In this document: positions 44,045 to 56,159 of the stretch, piece after piece
How the letters are laid out: each line of letters starts with the position of its first letter
How positions within the stretch are numbered: the stretch's first letter is position 1
NCBI GenBank assembly: GCA_009733575.1
Contig: ML769542.1
Span: 23,234-87,233 of the forward strand
DNA from: Gymnopus androsaceus JB14
Taxonomy: Eukaryota > Basidiomycota > Agaricomycetes > Agaricales > Omphalotaceae
Length of the DNA stretch: 64,000 bases
Reading direction: 5' to 3'
Made by a program: the position numbers and the translations under genes
The notes under the pieces: model-generated
Databases searched by the model: none
Told to the model about the DNA's origin: nothing
What the model saw: the letters and a program-made list of their open reading frames with translations, nothing else

Positions 44045-44675
44045 TGTTGCGGTTCAAGTAGGCGGCGGTTGGGCGCTTGTCGTTCAACGGCTTTCAACCT
44101 GCATCCACTGTCATCATTTTGGACTTGGGAAAAAAAAAAAAGAGCAAACTCTATTCTTAAACACGAGCATCGTACACGCAAGACTGCTTTTTACCTACTC
44201 AAGCGTCCAAGACGATTGGACAGTGCCGAAGTGACGCGCATCCAGCCCTGCCGGTCTCGTCACCGAGAACTCGTTCCAAACCTCAACTCAAATAAACCAC
44301 ATTCTATAATATCTTTCGATCACTGACCGAGGTCATTAAGCTTGATAAATGCAGCGTTTTGCCTCCCTCTACTCCTACAATGTCTACTGTAACTCGAAGC
44401 TCCCACTCTGAATCTGTTTTCACCCGAAATTTAATTCCCGACGCTTTCGCGAAATGACTGGCTGGACAGCGTGTTACTCACCCTCTGGACTTTCCGTTGG
44501 GCTCTCCGTTGGATTTTCCGTTATTCGTCATGGGGGCAGGCCGTTACGTGCTCTCCAGGTAAGGATCGATTGTTCAAGACACTGAGTCGTGACCAGGCTT
44601 GAAGGGTATTTAAATCATTTGGTAGGACAGTGCAATTTCCTCATTCCTCCAAAGTTTTCCATCCATACATCTGCA
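44045..44675. other. Intergenic region, CCGTTGG repeats
   Basis: No gene is seen. CCGTTGGGCTCT / CCGTTGGATTTT units lie at about 44490-44520. The 5' region of the dehydrogenase gene begins here; I see no clear TATA box. Confidence 0.5.
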
Positions 44676-45831
44676 ATGGCTCTTAATTTTACTGAACAAT
44701 TCGACATGTCGGGATATGTCGCGGTTGTGACCGGAGGTGGCACTGGGTTGTGAGTAGCTCCCTTCGCTTCACTCAATGTTGTTGGTGATTTACTGCCCCT
44801 CCAGAGGTTCCTACATGGCCACGAGTCTGGCGAAGAATGGCGCCAAGGTGTATATCACTGGTCGTCGCGCTGAAGTTTTGACAAAGCTAGCAGAAAGCTT
44901 CCAAGGACCTGGATCTATCATTCCGTGAGTCGAAATTATTGTTATCCGTTCATAAAGGTTAACCAGTGATTGAGATAGGCTTCCAATGGATGTCACTGAT
45001 GAAGAGAGTATCAAGAAAGGCGTTCAGGTAGTGACTGAGAAGGAGGGTAAACTCGATATCCTGATCAACAAGTGAGTTCGTTTACCTGCCTCATCAACAT
45101 CCGATTTATGTTCTCCTCATAGCGCTGGTACCAATACATCCCCTTCTCAACCCGACTTTCCCGCTAAAGGAATGGAATACTTCAGTCAAGGAAAACTTCC
45201 TTACGAGCTGGAAACTTTTGAAGGATGGAATTATTTGTTCAAGCTCAACACTTTAGCTCCGTTCTTTGTCACGACCGCTTTCATGGATCTGTTGATCAAA
45301 GGCGCAGTTGGGAAAGGAAAGAAGACATCGGTCGTCATCAATATTTCTAGTAACTCTACGGCCCTGAAGGTCGCGTTCCCAGCTGGCAGTGTGAGTGACG
45401 CCCACCGAAGCGCCTTTTTCCAACCAATTTTTTTTTGCTCATGCTGCTTTGAACAGGTATCGTATCCGATTACCAAAGCCGCGCTGGAACATATGACCAC
45501 CTTCATGGCTGGAGATCTGGCCCAAAGGAAAATCCCCGTCAGAGTCGTTGCTCTTGCGCCGGGCGTATTTCCATCTGAGGGTCTGAGCGACGCCCTTCTC
45601 GAAGAATATAAAGACAAGGCGTTCCCGGGCTTCCTTTCTCCAGCTCCTTTGCTGAGATGGGGAAAGTACGTTGGTCTATTGCGTTTCCGAGCCATCCGTT
45701 GACTGATGTATCTATCTTGAACTTTTAGGCCAGAAGAACTCGCATTGAGTGCCAATTATTTGGTCGCCAATGAATACGTGAATGGTACTGTCTTGCGTTT
45801 GGATGGAGGATTCTCGTTGGTCAATCTCTGA
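44676..45831 (+). CDS. Short-chain dehydrogenase/reductase
   Basis: Six exons (44676-44749, 44805-44934, 44979-45071, 45123-45390, 45457-45665, 45729-45831). The protein of about 290 residues starts MALNFTEQFDMSGYVAVVTG. It carries the SDR cofactor motif TGGGTGLGSYMA, NAG (DILINNAGTN), the catalytic Ser region INISSNSTALK, and the YPITK active-site Tyr and Lys. It ends NYLVANEYVNGTVLRLDGGF. This is a classical NAD(P)-dependent SDR; the substrate is unknown. All introns have GT-AG ends and restore the frame. Confidence 0.93.
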
Positions 45832-45959
45832 GGGATTTGCCACCGTGCTACGGCGCCTTTTTACATTCGTACAATAGATCTCGCCTAACAATCAACTTTA
45901 CACTGCACGAAAGCTTTGTTAGCTGCCTGTTAAGCGATCTTTATGATCAAGATTCGTCT

Positions 45960-46945
45960 TGTCTCTATATCTGTCGACTCATAATCCTTCTTCTACAGTC
46001 GTCACAGTCACTGAGACCTCTGAAGGTATCAAGGTTCGTCGGGACCGGTTCCTTTAAACCGGTCTGGCGGAAGGAGATGAAAACCAAACAATTTGGAGTA
46101 TTCTTCTGAGCATCCTGACCGTCGATACCAACGGCAAAACGACCATAGACGGAAAGGCTGTCCGTGAACGTGGAAAGACGTTTGCGCTTGATACCTCCAA
46201 GCCTTATAAACTCAATGCGGGGACTAATGGTGTTTGTAAGTACTGGTGATTCTTTTGAACAGAACTGAATCAACTATGTTCGCCAGTCCGAGTGCTCTAC
46301 GAGGACGCCTGTCTTTCCAAGATCGCCACAGAGATAGCCAAGCCAGATTGCGTATTCGGTGTTGAAGACCGCATGGATTTAATCTTCGATGCGTTAGCTT
46401 TGTCGAAAGCCGCGCTGATGAATCTGAGCAACGCTCTTAACATTGTCAATGCTTTGCGAAATGAACAAGAATGTAGATTTATTTCTTTCGAAAAATCTAA
46501 CGGTCAACTTGATGGTGTTCTAACAGTTCTAGTTTAGAGTAGCATTTCGATCAACTTGAGCTCTACAGCTGATGTTGGGTGGGAAGACGAAGACATCCGC
46601 AGTCTTTTGAGCGCGTTCCGAATCGTATCCATCGGTCTCTTTTCCTCTTGCTTTGACTTTGGAATTGACTATTCTCTGCCTAGTCCTTGAGTAAAGAAAC
46701 TTGGATATAAATACCTTACCTCTGATACTCCCGACAAATCTCAATTGCGCACCTGTGCTGTCGAACGATGCTTTTTTGCCAATGATCAATCGTGCGTCAA
46801 AGAGAGCAAATTGTGTCTATGTGCTGATGTCCCTTTAGCGTTATCAATGGGTTCAAGGGCCGCTTCGCTCAATGCATGATAACAGGAGATGACTCTGCAA
46901 TTCCTGCTAATCTTCAGAGCATTATCTATCACGCTGTGCGTTCCC
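45960..46945 (+). pseudogene. M1 family aminopeptidase fragment (pseudogene)
   Basis: The plus strand matches the C-terminal (ERAP1-like) domain of M1 zinc aminopeptidases in order: VTVTETSEGIKVRRDRFL, an in-frame TAA, TGLAEGDENQTIWSILLSIL, GKTFALDTSKPYKLNAGTNG, an intron, VLYEDACLSKIATEIAKPDC, DRMDLIFDALALSKAALMNL. After a frame change come SISINLSSTADVGWEDED and QLRTCAVERCFFAND, and it ends FAQCMITGDDSAIPANLQSI (about 46864-46925). There is an internal stop (about 46055) and several shifts. The catalytic N-terminal domain (HExxH) is absent. It lies directly downstream of the dehydrogenase stop. Confidence 0.85.
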
Positions 46946-47314
46946 CCATCGTCTTTGTAGTAGAATCTAGCTCCAGGTAATATTGTATGCACCTACTATT
47001 CCACTGCTCATTCCGGCATGAAGCTCTATGTGGAATGCCATCTTCGCACCTCCTCCTCTTCGAGGTGGGATGGACTAGAATTGGGTAGATGAGATTGGTG
47101 TGTATAGACTTAGGGTACAAGAACAGCGGTTTGATGCCCTTTGAAAACTTTCCTTTGCTTTGCTTCCAACTTGACCACCTTGCAGAATTGCTACACCAGT
47201 TGCTCTGGAACCAGCTGTTGTCAGGCTTACTAGAGCAGAAAGAGAACAAAAAGGACATTAGTACGACAACAGAGCATACGATGGGTTGAAAGCTAATGAA
47301 CACTTGGAAAATAC

Positions 47315-47944
47315 TAGGGCTCTTCACCGTACGTACCGTATACGGTACGGTGAAAATTTCCCGTGATACGGTACGGAGCAGCTACGGTACGGCCGAATAC
47401 GGTTTGATTTTTTGCCCCACGGTACGGTACGGCAAAAATACGGCCGTATACGGATACGGTACGGAGTTTCAAACACAATCATTCAAGTACCATTTTTCTA
47501 TCCATATAATGCACCTGTAAGAGGTACAATTGCTACTCTGAGAGTCCAGTAAATATTTTTGTATGAAGTCAGGATAATCACCCTTAAGAACGCTACACAG
47601 ACATGGGTAACACATCTGTCACACTGTGTGACTGGGTCAATCCTCACCAAAACCTGAAGATTGGAAGCACAAAATCGAGGCAGAAGTAACTGAAACACTA
47701 TACTATGTTAAAGATTGAAATATAGTGTATGTAGCTCAATGATCGTTTTAATACAACAGTTTTATCGAAACCTTCCCTGTAGCCTCCGTAGTACGGCCGT
47801 ATTCCCGTATACGGTACGGTAAAATACGGGAATTACCGTACCAGATACGGTACGGTCCCATGACCAAAAATCTGAGACGGTACGGAACGGTCACCTTATT
47901 TTACGGCCGTATACCGTAGGCTACGGATACGGTGAAGAGCCCTA
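47315..47944. mobile_element. hAT-type MITE, 630 bp, 8-bp target duplication
   Basis: The ends are TAGGGCTCTTCACCGTA and its inverse. GAAAATAC is exactly duplicated at 47307-47314 and 47945-47952. The outer 150 bp on each side is dominated by ACGGTACGG / TACGGCCGTA motifs, like hAT transposase binding sites. There is no transposase. A truncated relative is at 25126. Confidence 0.9.
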
Positions 47945-48049
47945 GAAAATACGTGAACTTTGGAAGTCAATGGCTGAAACAATGACTTTGCAGAATCACG
48001 ATTAGTATAGTTTAATCATGTCGGAGAGGGAAAATAGAATGGTCAAATG

Positions 48050-48148
48050 ACACACGAAAAGGTTACAAAATTCTGCTCGGCAGAAACACATCAGGACAAT
48101 TGAAAGGTTGTTTTCTGCCGAGCAGAATTTTGTAACCTTACCGTGTGT
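48050..48148. mobile_element. 99-bp palindromic mini-element
   Basis: ACACACG and AAGGTTACAAAATTCTGCTC followed by GGCAGAAA on the left is matched by the inverse on the right (48109-48148), arms of about 40 bp around a 20-nt loop. It is likely a MITE. No target duplication is clear. Confidence 0.7.
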
Positions 48149-48434
48149 AATACGCACCGTACGCTGGTAGTAAGCAGAAATGTCGAATTTCACCGACCAG
48201 GTTCCGACTCAACTATGGCTGCCGATGAAAGTCGAATGTCATTGCATCCTGTAATTGAAATATCGAGCTATCAATTAGATCAGGTTCAAGTCATCAGACC
48301 GTTTATGAAATATGGTCTTCCTGAAAGATGATCAGTATGAATTCCGCCGTTAACTTGTCAGCAAAATTGCAACTGCTCCGACTTGGTTCCATCTTAGTTG
48401 TTTAAAATGCCCTGTGTAGAATGGGAGTTCCTTC

Positions 48435-49447
48435 GTGCAGTACTTGAACACAATGTCTGTATCACTAAAGCTGACCCCCACATACCATCGAGACACCTAC
48501 CCTTCCATCTCACCTACCAAACCCTCCCTTACTCAAACCGGTAAAACCATCCTCATCACCGGTGGCGGAGGCGGTCTAGGATTCGAAATTGCTCGCTCCT
48601 TTGCCAAAGCATCAGCGTCTAGAATCATCGTCGTAGGCCGGAGGGCCGGGTTTTTAGACGAGGCTGTTGGGAAACTTCGAGATGAATTCCAGAGCGGAGG
48701 AACGGAATTCATGGCTCACCAAGCTGATATCGGGTCTGATACATCAATTGCCTCTCTCTGGGAGTTTCTCCACTCCCAAAGCATCCTCATACATGTCCTG
48801 GTCCTCAATGCAACACATTTTAGTCATAACCCTCCCGACACCTTATCCTTAGCCAAAAGCGAACTCATGGACGCTTTTAACGTTAATGTTGGTGGTAACT
48901 TTCTCATGGCGGCGAAGTTCGTAAAGCAGGCTCTTCGTCCCGCAGGGCTTCAGCTTTTCCTAATCAACGTCTCAACGCTAGCCATCCATACACCTGTGCC
49001 CATGATAACCTCGTACGGTGTAAGCAAAGCTGCGTTTACAGGGTTGGTAGGACGTATTGCGAATGACCGTCCTGTTGAGGATGTTCAAATTATTTCGTTC
49101 CATCCGGGGACGCTGTACTCGGAAGGTGCTTCGAAATTCCTTGACAAGGACGCTTTCGATTGGGATGAATGTATGTATTCGCTCTCTGCTTCTGTCTTCA
49201 AATCCTGACTTTTTGTATGCTAGTCGCTTTACCGGCAGATTTTTCCGTCTGGGCCGCGTCCTCTGAAGCGGCGTGGCTACATGGCCGCTTTGTGTGGGCA
49301 CACTGGGACATTGACGAGCTGAAATCTGATCCAGAGGTTTTGAAACGCTTTGAAGAAGAGAAAGGTTACTTGACAGTTGGAGTTCAAGGCTTGACTGCTG
49401 CTACCATAGAGCCTATGTTTGATCGAACCGATGCGAAGAAGAATTAG
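48435..49447 (+). CDS. Short-chain dehydrogenase/reductase
   Basis: Two exons: 48435-49170 and 49224-49447. An in-frame ATG at 48453 (MSVSLKLTPTYHRDTYPSIS) is an equally good or better start. Motifs: cofactor loop ILITGGGGGLGFEIARSFAK, RIIVVGRRA, HVLVLNATHF (in place of NAG), NVSTLAIHTPVPMITSYGVS with YxxxK in SYGVSKAAF, and ISFHPGTLYSEGASKF. The second exon gives FALPADFSVWAASSEAAWLH and ends MFDRTDAKKN. NNAG is replaced by LNAT, seen in many fungal SDRs. Substrate unknown. The 53-nt intron is GT-AG. Confidence 0.92.
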
Positions 49448-49603
49448 TAGGGTTGCTTGTTCATGATACACATCGGAGTATAATATCAACTTATCGTAAC
49501 CAAGGTCGTCGAATTAGACGTGCGACAAGGAGTAGGCGTGGATTTGCTTGGAGAAATTCTCAAAGAACGAAGCTTGGCCTAACATTGATTCTTTTTAATC
49601 TGC

Positions 49604-49873
49604 ATGTTAAATAATGCCTACCGTAGGTCTTGTTTAATTTCACACATGCCGTATAACCTACTGTTCAAAGTAACTCGAAACAATTGGTTTATTCGAAAGC
49701 TGCTTAATCCAGCAGATGTGCAAGATGCTGTCCTCCACGACAGTTTTCGACTCTTTAATCGGTTTGAAGAACTTGAGAAAGAGCTTGACCGGCGGACCAA
49801 GGAGGTCGTTCCTTTGCGTTTTGGGATGGACGAGTTTTTGAGGGATACAGACCGAAGGGACCCAAAGGGCTAG
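49604..49873 (+). CDS. Hypothetical small protein or fragment
   Basis: An 89-codon frame reads LLNPADVQDAVLHDSFRLFN and FEELEKELDRRTKEVVPLRF, with charged helical composition suggesting a coiled segment. It has no start context or flanking exon that I can define. The family is not recognised. Confidence 0.3.
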   Translation: MLNNAYRRSCLISHMPYNLLFKVTRNNWFIRKLLNPADVQDAVLHDSFRLFNRFEELEKELDRRTKEVVPLRFGMDEFLRDTDRRDPKG

Positions 49874-50219
49874 CGTAGTAGATCGTACCGAAATAATTTG
49901 GCTGCGAGATAGATTCATTTTGTCTTTGTTCTTATAGCTGGATCATTTGACCATGGTCTGTGTATCAATAGCGATAGATGTATTTCTATGTGTTAAATGT
50001 TGACGGGCGTTTAGTGTGGCGTCGTATGTTTGGTTTGAGTTTCCTTTTCCGGTTCTATCTTCTTATTTGGTATTTGTTTATATTGTTTACCGACGTGACC
50101 GTTTCCGTACTATATAAGCCTTGGCACGTCGATTCCTCGTTTCCCTCAGTTCCATCATCTCGAACTGAGGGTAAGCTTCTTATTTATTCGTTTATTATAC
50201 TTCGCTGACTCTACCTATA

Positions 50220-50310
50220 GCCCTCGTTGTACTCACGTAGTCTATAGGTAAATACAAAGAGTTCCATCATCTCGAACTGAGGCCCTCGTTGTACTCACGT
50301 AGTCTATAGG
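50220..50310. repeat. Direct repeat CCCTCGTTGTACTCACGTAG
   Basis: CCCTCGTTGTACTCACGTAG plus TCTATAGG appears at about 50221 and 50282. GTTCCATCATCTCGAACTGA appears at about 50150 and 50262. The unit is about 61-112 bp long. A TATATAAGCC motif lies upstream (50112). This could be the promoter part of a solo LTR; unproven. Confidence 0.5.
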
Positions 50311-50563
50311 AATTTCACACTATGTAGTTCAGATAATTTCAGATAATTTCAAGTAATCTGCAAACCCGAGTTAATATAGTAAACATTATCTGTATTAACA
50401 GAAACTGGCAGAACATACGCAGAATAATCGGGACACTATTCCGAGACCGGTTTCCCGATGTAAGCTTCTTCCCTTGTTGTTAACAATGTCGACTTACTTC
50501 TCGCAGGTATTAGCATTCAATGTCACTACATTACGGGTGACCACACAACCGGACACCTTCACA

Positions 50564-51658
50564 TTCGTTCCTGGCGCTCACACTCACATTCCACCAGCTC
50601 ACGCTCACGTTCAGATGGCCCACGCTCACATTTGCAAGGCTCACTCTCACTGATAACCGGCTCACACTCACATCCACAGACCTCAAAGTCACATACAACC
50701 CTGGCGCCGTAGATTAAGTAGTCGATATTGTATGAAGTTATGATTAAAACTTGAATGAAACACATTCGTTCAAAGTCATACAGTATTCATAAGCTATGAT
50801 AATAATAAAGTCGACTTGACTACATTGAGAAATCAGAACCCGCGCCGAAGTTCATACCACTACCAGCACCGAAATTCATACCCGTACCAATGCCAAAGTC
50901 CATATTCGCACCAAAGGTGGCACCGGCGTTCAAGTCAAACCTGGTCCCAGCCATATTCATATTGCCAATCGAAGTCCACAGCACCAAAGTTGTTGTTATT
51001 CGAAGCTGTCCCGGAACGACCACGCAAGTGGATCTGGGACATTATATACTATGGTAATGAATGAATTAATTGTACCAAAAGACTTGGAAATCAGAACTCA
51101 CACTCGGAAGTGGCGATGCATTACCTGTAGTAGCTGAAGGAGAATTGCCTTCTTCTCTTTCGTTTTGTTGGCATCCCAATTCAGCTTGCGGAAGGTTCGG
51201 TCAAACTCCGAATTGCGGGAGTTTCTGAGAACACCACTTTTGAGGGAATTCTAGACCTTTTGGAGTGTGTTGAAATCGTGTTTCCGAGCGATGATATGGA
51301 GTAAGATTAAAATCGAGCATTAAGAGACTGGATACTTGCCTTAAAATGCCCTCCTGTCATAGATTATTTACGTACTCAATCCCGAAACACGTTCAGAATG
51401 TTACTGGGAAGTCGATTGATGAGCGCGACAAGCTCCTCATCGTTTCGGTCAGTCATTTAGGTAGCAGACCATGGTAGCAGGAGTGAAAGATTTATGTGGT
51501 ATTATTTGTGCATAAACTAAACAAACAAAATTCCTCAATCGCGCTAAATGATGAGAATGACTGTACAGGACGTGAGCATGAGCCTACGTGCCGTGAGCGT
51601 GAGCCGGCCGAATGTGAGCGTGAGCTGGTGCTTTGTGAGCATGAGCGCCAGGAACGAA
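50564..51658. repeat. 1.1-kb segment bounded by GCTCAC-rich inverted repeats
   Basis: TTCGTTCCTGGCGCTCA at 50564-50580 is exactly inverted at 51642-51658. From each end inward, GCTCACGCTCAC / GTGAGCGTGAGC hexamers are repeated for about 100 bp. It looks like a transposon with subterminal motif arrays, but no target duplication is visible outside. Inside lie Gly/Asn-rich frames without motif and a plausible exon fragment (IPIQLAEGSVKLRIAGVSEN, near 51180-51240). Confidence 0.55.
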
Positions 51659-52337
51659 GTATATACCCCTAAATTACTTCACGGTAATTATCCATGGGGA
51701 GACGAAACGTGATATTCATATGGAGGCGGAGCACGGAGGCTAAATGTTTCGTTAGCTATCCGGTTAAAACAGTGGCAGGCAGGTTGTTGAAGGAAGCATA
51801 TAGTTCCAATCATCGAATGTGGCTATCCGGTTGAAACAAAGGAAAGTGGCGCTGATTTCTCCCGGGGGAGCCGGGGGGACACTCAAGAATCCGCTCCCTC
51901 TTGGCTCCCCCCCCTCCTTGAGCTCGAGTAATTATACGCTCCGTCGCTCATCTCATTGTATGACCCAATATTCTCTCGATTCAAAGACTTCTTCCCCGGC
52001 CGGGTGCAAGAGCACAAATCATAATTAGCGCCCAACTATCGATCTGCGGCGCGCGCCTCTGTGCTACAAATATCTGGGGCGTACTGATAAGCCTCATTTT
52101 GAATTATAATGGCACGGAAGGACGAAAATTGAAGCGGTTGAAGCTCCCGTTTGATTGCCGATTCACCACTTAAAAAGACATCGACTGAGCACAAAAGTTC
52201 CCCACGTTGCTTTGCTGGCTCAAAGCAACTGTTAAACCATCCAAGTGTTTCCTCATCTCTACCATATACTTAATAACCAACTCCCGATCCTTTCCTAATT
52301 TTTACACAAATCGCTTTACTATTCTCATTCTCCTATC

Positions 52338-53012
52338 ATGCGTCTTATCAACTTGTCTGCAGCTGCCGTCGTTGGTTTTGGTCTGCTCTCTACAGTATTT
52401 GCCATCCCGGTCGCTAGCGTGAGTATCGTCTTTCCAATACATCCAAGTTACATTAAATGACCATCCTCTTCATAGCTTGACTCAGGCAATAATGATGTAC
52501 TTGCTCGTTCCGACGAATTGATTGCAGCCTTGAATGCTCGCGAGGTACCGACGTCTACCGTCAATGCTCGGGCGCCAGCTGCGCATAAGCATAAGCAAGC
52601 TTCCACCCCGACCACGATCTCGATCACCTTCACTGCACTTCCCAAGGCCGAATCCGAGTCCAAGTCCGAGACATCCGAATCCTCCGAATCCACGACCGCC
52701 AAAGACACCGTCCCAAACGAGGCGGATGAGAAGGAGAAAGTCGAAGCCCTCGTGAAAAAGGCCGCGGAGGCGAAGAAAATCGGGACCGTGGATAGTGTTT
52801 ACGAATTCGTATGGGGAGGTACTGTGACACCTGGAACGGAGACTACATTCATAATGCGTATAGAGGGTCCTAACCCACAGACATTCCAGGGGAGAATACC
52901 TCGAGAGAATGGGCAGAAGAAGGCGACTTTGGAGACGGGAAAGGGCCGGGTGATCATTGCGTTAAAACTAGCCTCATTGTGCGCTGGACTCTTAAAAGTC
53001 TGCGGGATATAG
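52338..53012 (+). CDS. Small secreted protein with acidic Ser-rich region
   Basis: Exon 1 (52338-52418) encodes a signal peptide MRLINLSAAAVVGFGLLSTV FAIPVAS. After a 57-nt intron, exon 2 (52476-53012) begins LDSGNNDVLARSDELIAALN. It has a Ser/Glu-rich stretch (ESESKSETSESSESTTAKDT), a helical part KVEALVKKAAEAKKIGTVDS, and a domain VYEFVWGGTVTPGTETTF ending LLKVCGI. About 205 residues. Family not recognised; many fungi have similar small secreted proteins. Extracellular location inferred from the signal peptide. Confidence 0.75.
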
Positions 53013-53179
53013 GTTAGACACTTATATTACTTCAGAAACGCACTCCTTTAGATTTGAACAAAAGAAACCACTGCTATATCCCTCCTCGTAGCAATTAGTA
53101 ACTTGAGCTGAGATAAATGATATTGTCAAAGACTGAAAAATCAGCACCTTACTAGATGATGGTACTAGCGTAAAGCGAC

Positions 53180-54672
53180 GAGCAGATGTTATAACGGAAC
53201 GAATTCGCTATTGAATTCGCTATTCATCTGAGCCATCAGAAAAAAAAATTGGGCGCATAAGTTACATTTCGATAACGTACTCGATAAATTTGCAAGCCAT
53301 CTATACCGCAAGTGAGCGACCCAAAGCTCAGATCTCATGAGACAGACTCCTTCAAGGCAGAACCTACGACGTTGCTATAGCGGTGCAAGTTGATGAAACA
53401 CAATAGGAGCAGAGGCCTAAAATGCTCTGGCCATCGCAAGAAATTATCGCATCGCCTTGTGTTGCTGTGAACAAGAATTAGAAAGAAAATGGGGATGTAG
53501 TGGCCATCTTCAATTGAATAGAAGATGGAGGAAGCAGTACTGGTGACGCGGGGAATGACAAACCCAACGCGGACTTGCCATTAAAGCAAGCTTTCATTCA
53601 AACGTGAAGAAGCCAATCTTCTCTAGTAGCATATCGCAAAAAAATTGAATAAGGAAAAAAAGAGACAAAATAGAGATTCGAGAAGGATGTCGCCCAGAGG
53701 GTCGAACTCGCAAGAACATAAGCTCGATTAGACAGACACAAGATCGTATGTGTTAGCTTCGACTCGGGTCTCAAGACCAAGCATGATCCAAAGCCCCCGA
53801 GGTCCGAAGCACAAAAAAAAAGATTATCCAACCCTCTCTTCTCATACTTATCTCGGCCGGAGAAAGAAAGAAACGAACGAAAAAGAGATTCGTCTAGACA
53901 GTGAACGTAAAGCAAACGAACTAGTAAAAAAGGGGTATCGAAAGCAACCATCCAAGTCAAGTGGTCCATCATCCAATCCATTTTCTATTCGAGAGGAGAA
54001 TAAATGAATTCGGCTCGAGTCTCATTTTTTTAAAAACCAATCAACTCCGAAGGTATGATAGCCCACGCCAGGGTCGAACTTGCCCTATCCTCGAAGCTAC
54101 CAGATCACGAACGCAAAGTCTGACGCTGTATCCGATTGAGCTAGGCGGGCACTGCCCGGTTGTGCTGCAACAATGTCCAATACAATATGACAAGCATGAA
54201 CAAGCGATTCAAGGAGAGCTGCTGACGACTAAGTCAATCAGCATTATCGTTGAAGGAGGAAAGAACGCACGTCGCCGCCAGCAAATTGAAACACCGGAAC
54301 GATATCTTTCCTCGTTTCAATCCGGGCACCCGTCGCCATCTACAATCCAAGCAATATTGCGAAAGACGTTGAGTAATCTTGATATATGCAGCGGTGGTAT
54401 GAGCCAAATTTGCGTGACTTGGTAGAAGGTAAGCGCAAGGATGACCGACATATCAGATGGAGAAGATTCGATGCTTGATCCTGAGACTTGGTCGAATTCT
54501 GGAGGTTCGCCAAGGCTCCCATACCGAACGCCAGCATTTCGAGGCGAGAAAGTAGTGAAAGTCGAACGGCAATGAATTAGACGCTGCCGAATTCGTTCTC
54601 TATGATATCCTTAGCCTCATAAGGCCAGTCGGCTTGCTTCAAGCTTAAGAGCTTGAGATAGCAGACGATATT
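53180..54672. repeat. 1.5-kb duplicated segment, copy 1
   Basis: From AGCAGATGTTATAACGGAAC to CTTGAGATAGCAGA, this matches 58012-59614 in direct orientation with many substitutions and small indels. It contains no intact gene. A tRNA-like segment lies at 54052-54151 on the minus strand. A further partial third copy lies at 54680-54890 (AGCAAGCGAGTCAAGG, CAATAGTGCGAAAGACGTTG). Confidence 0.85.
54052..54151 (-). repeat. tRNA-like (pseudo-tRNA or SINE) segment
   Basis: The minus strand reads GCCCGCCTAGCTCAATCGGA (A box TAGCTCAATCGG), a CAGAC...TCTGG anticodon-like arm, and GTTCGACCCTGGCG (B box). The arm is too long and the acceptor stem does not pair, so it is not a functional tRNA. The same segment is at 58914-59007. 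Confidence 0.5.
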
Positions 54673-54899
54673 TTGGACGTAGTGAGGCCAGTTGAGGTCT
54701 TTTTGGCAGAAGCGGGAGCAAGCGAGTCAAGGGGAGGGCTGTTGGCGAGCAAGTCAATCAGCAATATCGTTGAGCTGCTGACAAACACACCAGAACGATA
54801 TTCAATCCGGGCACTCGTCGCCATCTCCAATCCAAGCAATAGTGCGAAAGACGTTGAGCAATCTCATAAGATTATGCACGATAGGGCGATATAGGAAGC

Positions 54900-55785
54900 A
54901 TGTAGCGGTCTATAGAGGCGGATAACAAGGTTTGAGGGTAGGACAAAGAGGTGTATTGCTTGGTGCTAAAGTACGACTTGGATTATGAAAGAAAAGGAGG
55001 GAAGAGGAGAATAGACGTACCTGTATCGCCTTTCGACGTAAGTCCTGCGCTGCGCTTTCACTGCGAGCCTCTGGAATTTACGAATCCAAACAGATCACGA
55101 GCTGAATATCTTGCAAGTCCACCAGCCTCTTATCCTCATCAGATAAGCTTCATCTAAAAGTCCTAGCTTAGCTGATACTCCTCTTTGACGATCATCTTCG
55201 ACCTTGCGTAGGGGGCGAGAATCATTTTTCGTATTTTCGGAGTTTGTCACCTACACCACTGGCAGGCGGCAAAGGAACGAGGTCAGAGTGCCACGTTTTG
55301 ATGGTATGTAACTGGATGAGAGAGATGGGAAGCACGAAGAGAATTTGGCCAATCAAAATCAATAACTTCAAGTAAAGGCACTCAATCGACGTCAGGCCGA
55401 TGCCGCCTCTAAGCCTCATCGCCATCAAGTGTGCGACGCCAGGAAACACGAGGCGCCTAGCCCGGATCTCTACATATAGAGATCGTTTGTCAAAGCATAT
55501 TCAAAGATAGTGGCAAAGCGGATTTTACAGCTTGTCACTTGTCTTGTCATCCGTAATCTACACGAGCAATACACGAAGTCATCTCTTACCGCTATGAATT
55601 GGAATGCCTCGAGGTTTCATCGTTGTTGACCTCGACTACCGTAAAGTCCCTGAGACCCATCCTTAAAACCCTGGAAAATGCACTGATAATCGCCACCGCT
55701 TGGATCCTTCGACTTTACAAGGTCTGCTCTTTCAATCCTATGAACTGATTGGTTTATGCTAAATCCAATATTTCTTCAAGAGAAA
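54900..55785. other. No supported gene
   Basis: Short frames such as 54951-55157 (VSPALRFHCEPLEFTNPNRS) and the minus strand 55449-55222 look protein-like but carry no motif. AT/GC composition is ordinary. Confidence 0.3.
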
Positions 55786-55790
55786 TCTAA

Positions 55791-56150
55791 ATGGCCCGCA
55801 AGAAACGCAAGAAGAATACCGTTCACGATCAAGATCAAGGTGGTAGTAGTACAACGGTAAGCATGCATAGCCAAAATCATTTTCTCGCACTGAGTCCTTT
55901 GTGACTTATGCTTTCTCAATCTAGATACTCCCTGGATGCGGTCCCGCAGAAATAAACGGCTGCAACTTCAATGCAGTTCAAGGCTCGCAGGTCTACACCA
56001 CCAATTATAATTCGCCCACTTTTCACCACACTCATAACAATTCGCCCACTTCTCACCACACTCACAACACTATTCACAATAATCAATACCACTATCTAAT
56101 TACTGTCAATGTCAACAAGGACTGTTTGGTAATAATGTCTGTATCTTATG
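55791..56150 (+). CDS. Small basic/His-Asn-rich protein, possible NLR N-terminus
   Basis: The ATG near 55791 gives MARKKRKKNTVHDQDQGGSS, then a GT-AG intron of about 68 nt (55857-55924). It continues ILPGCGPAEINGCNFNAVQG and QVYTTNYNSPTF, followed by His/Asn repeats (HHTHNNSPTSHHTHN). The NGxxFxxVxGxQ pattern resembles the opening of several basidiomycete NLR-like proteins, from memory. Downstream (56280-56410) VDELGDGTDTRLELAAPGAI is open in a frame that may be another exon. End not determined. Confidence 0.4.
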
Positions 56151-56159
56151 CTTTAATTT

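Noticed and set aside
43927..44326. Reading frames around the 5' side of the Zim17-type gene
   Set aside because: They are either antisense to its presequence exon or run through a poly-A stretch, with no motif.
45231..45755. 174-codon minus-strand frame
   Set aside because: It is the antisense shadow of the short-chain dehydrogenase exons.
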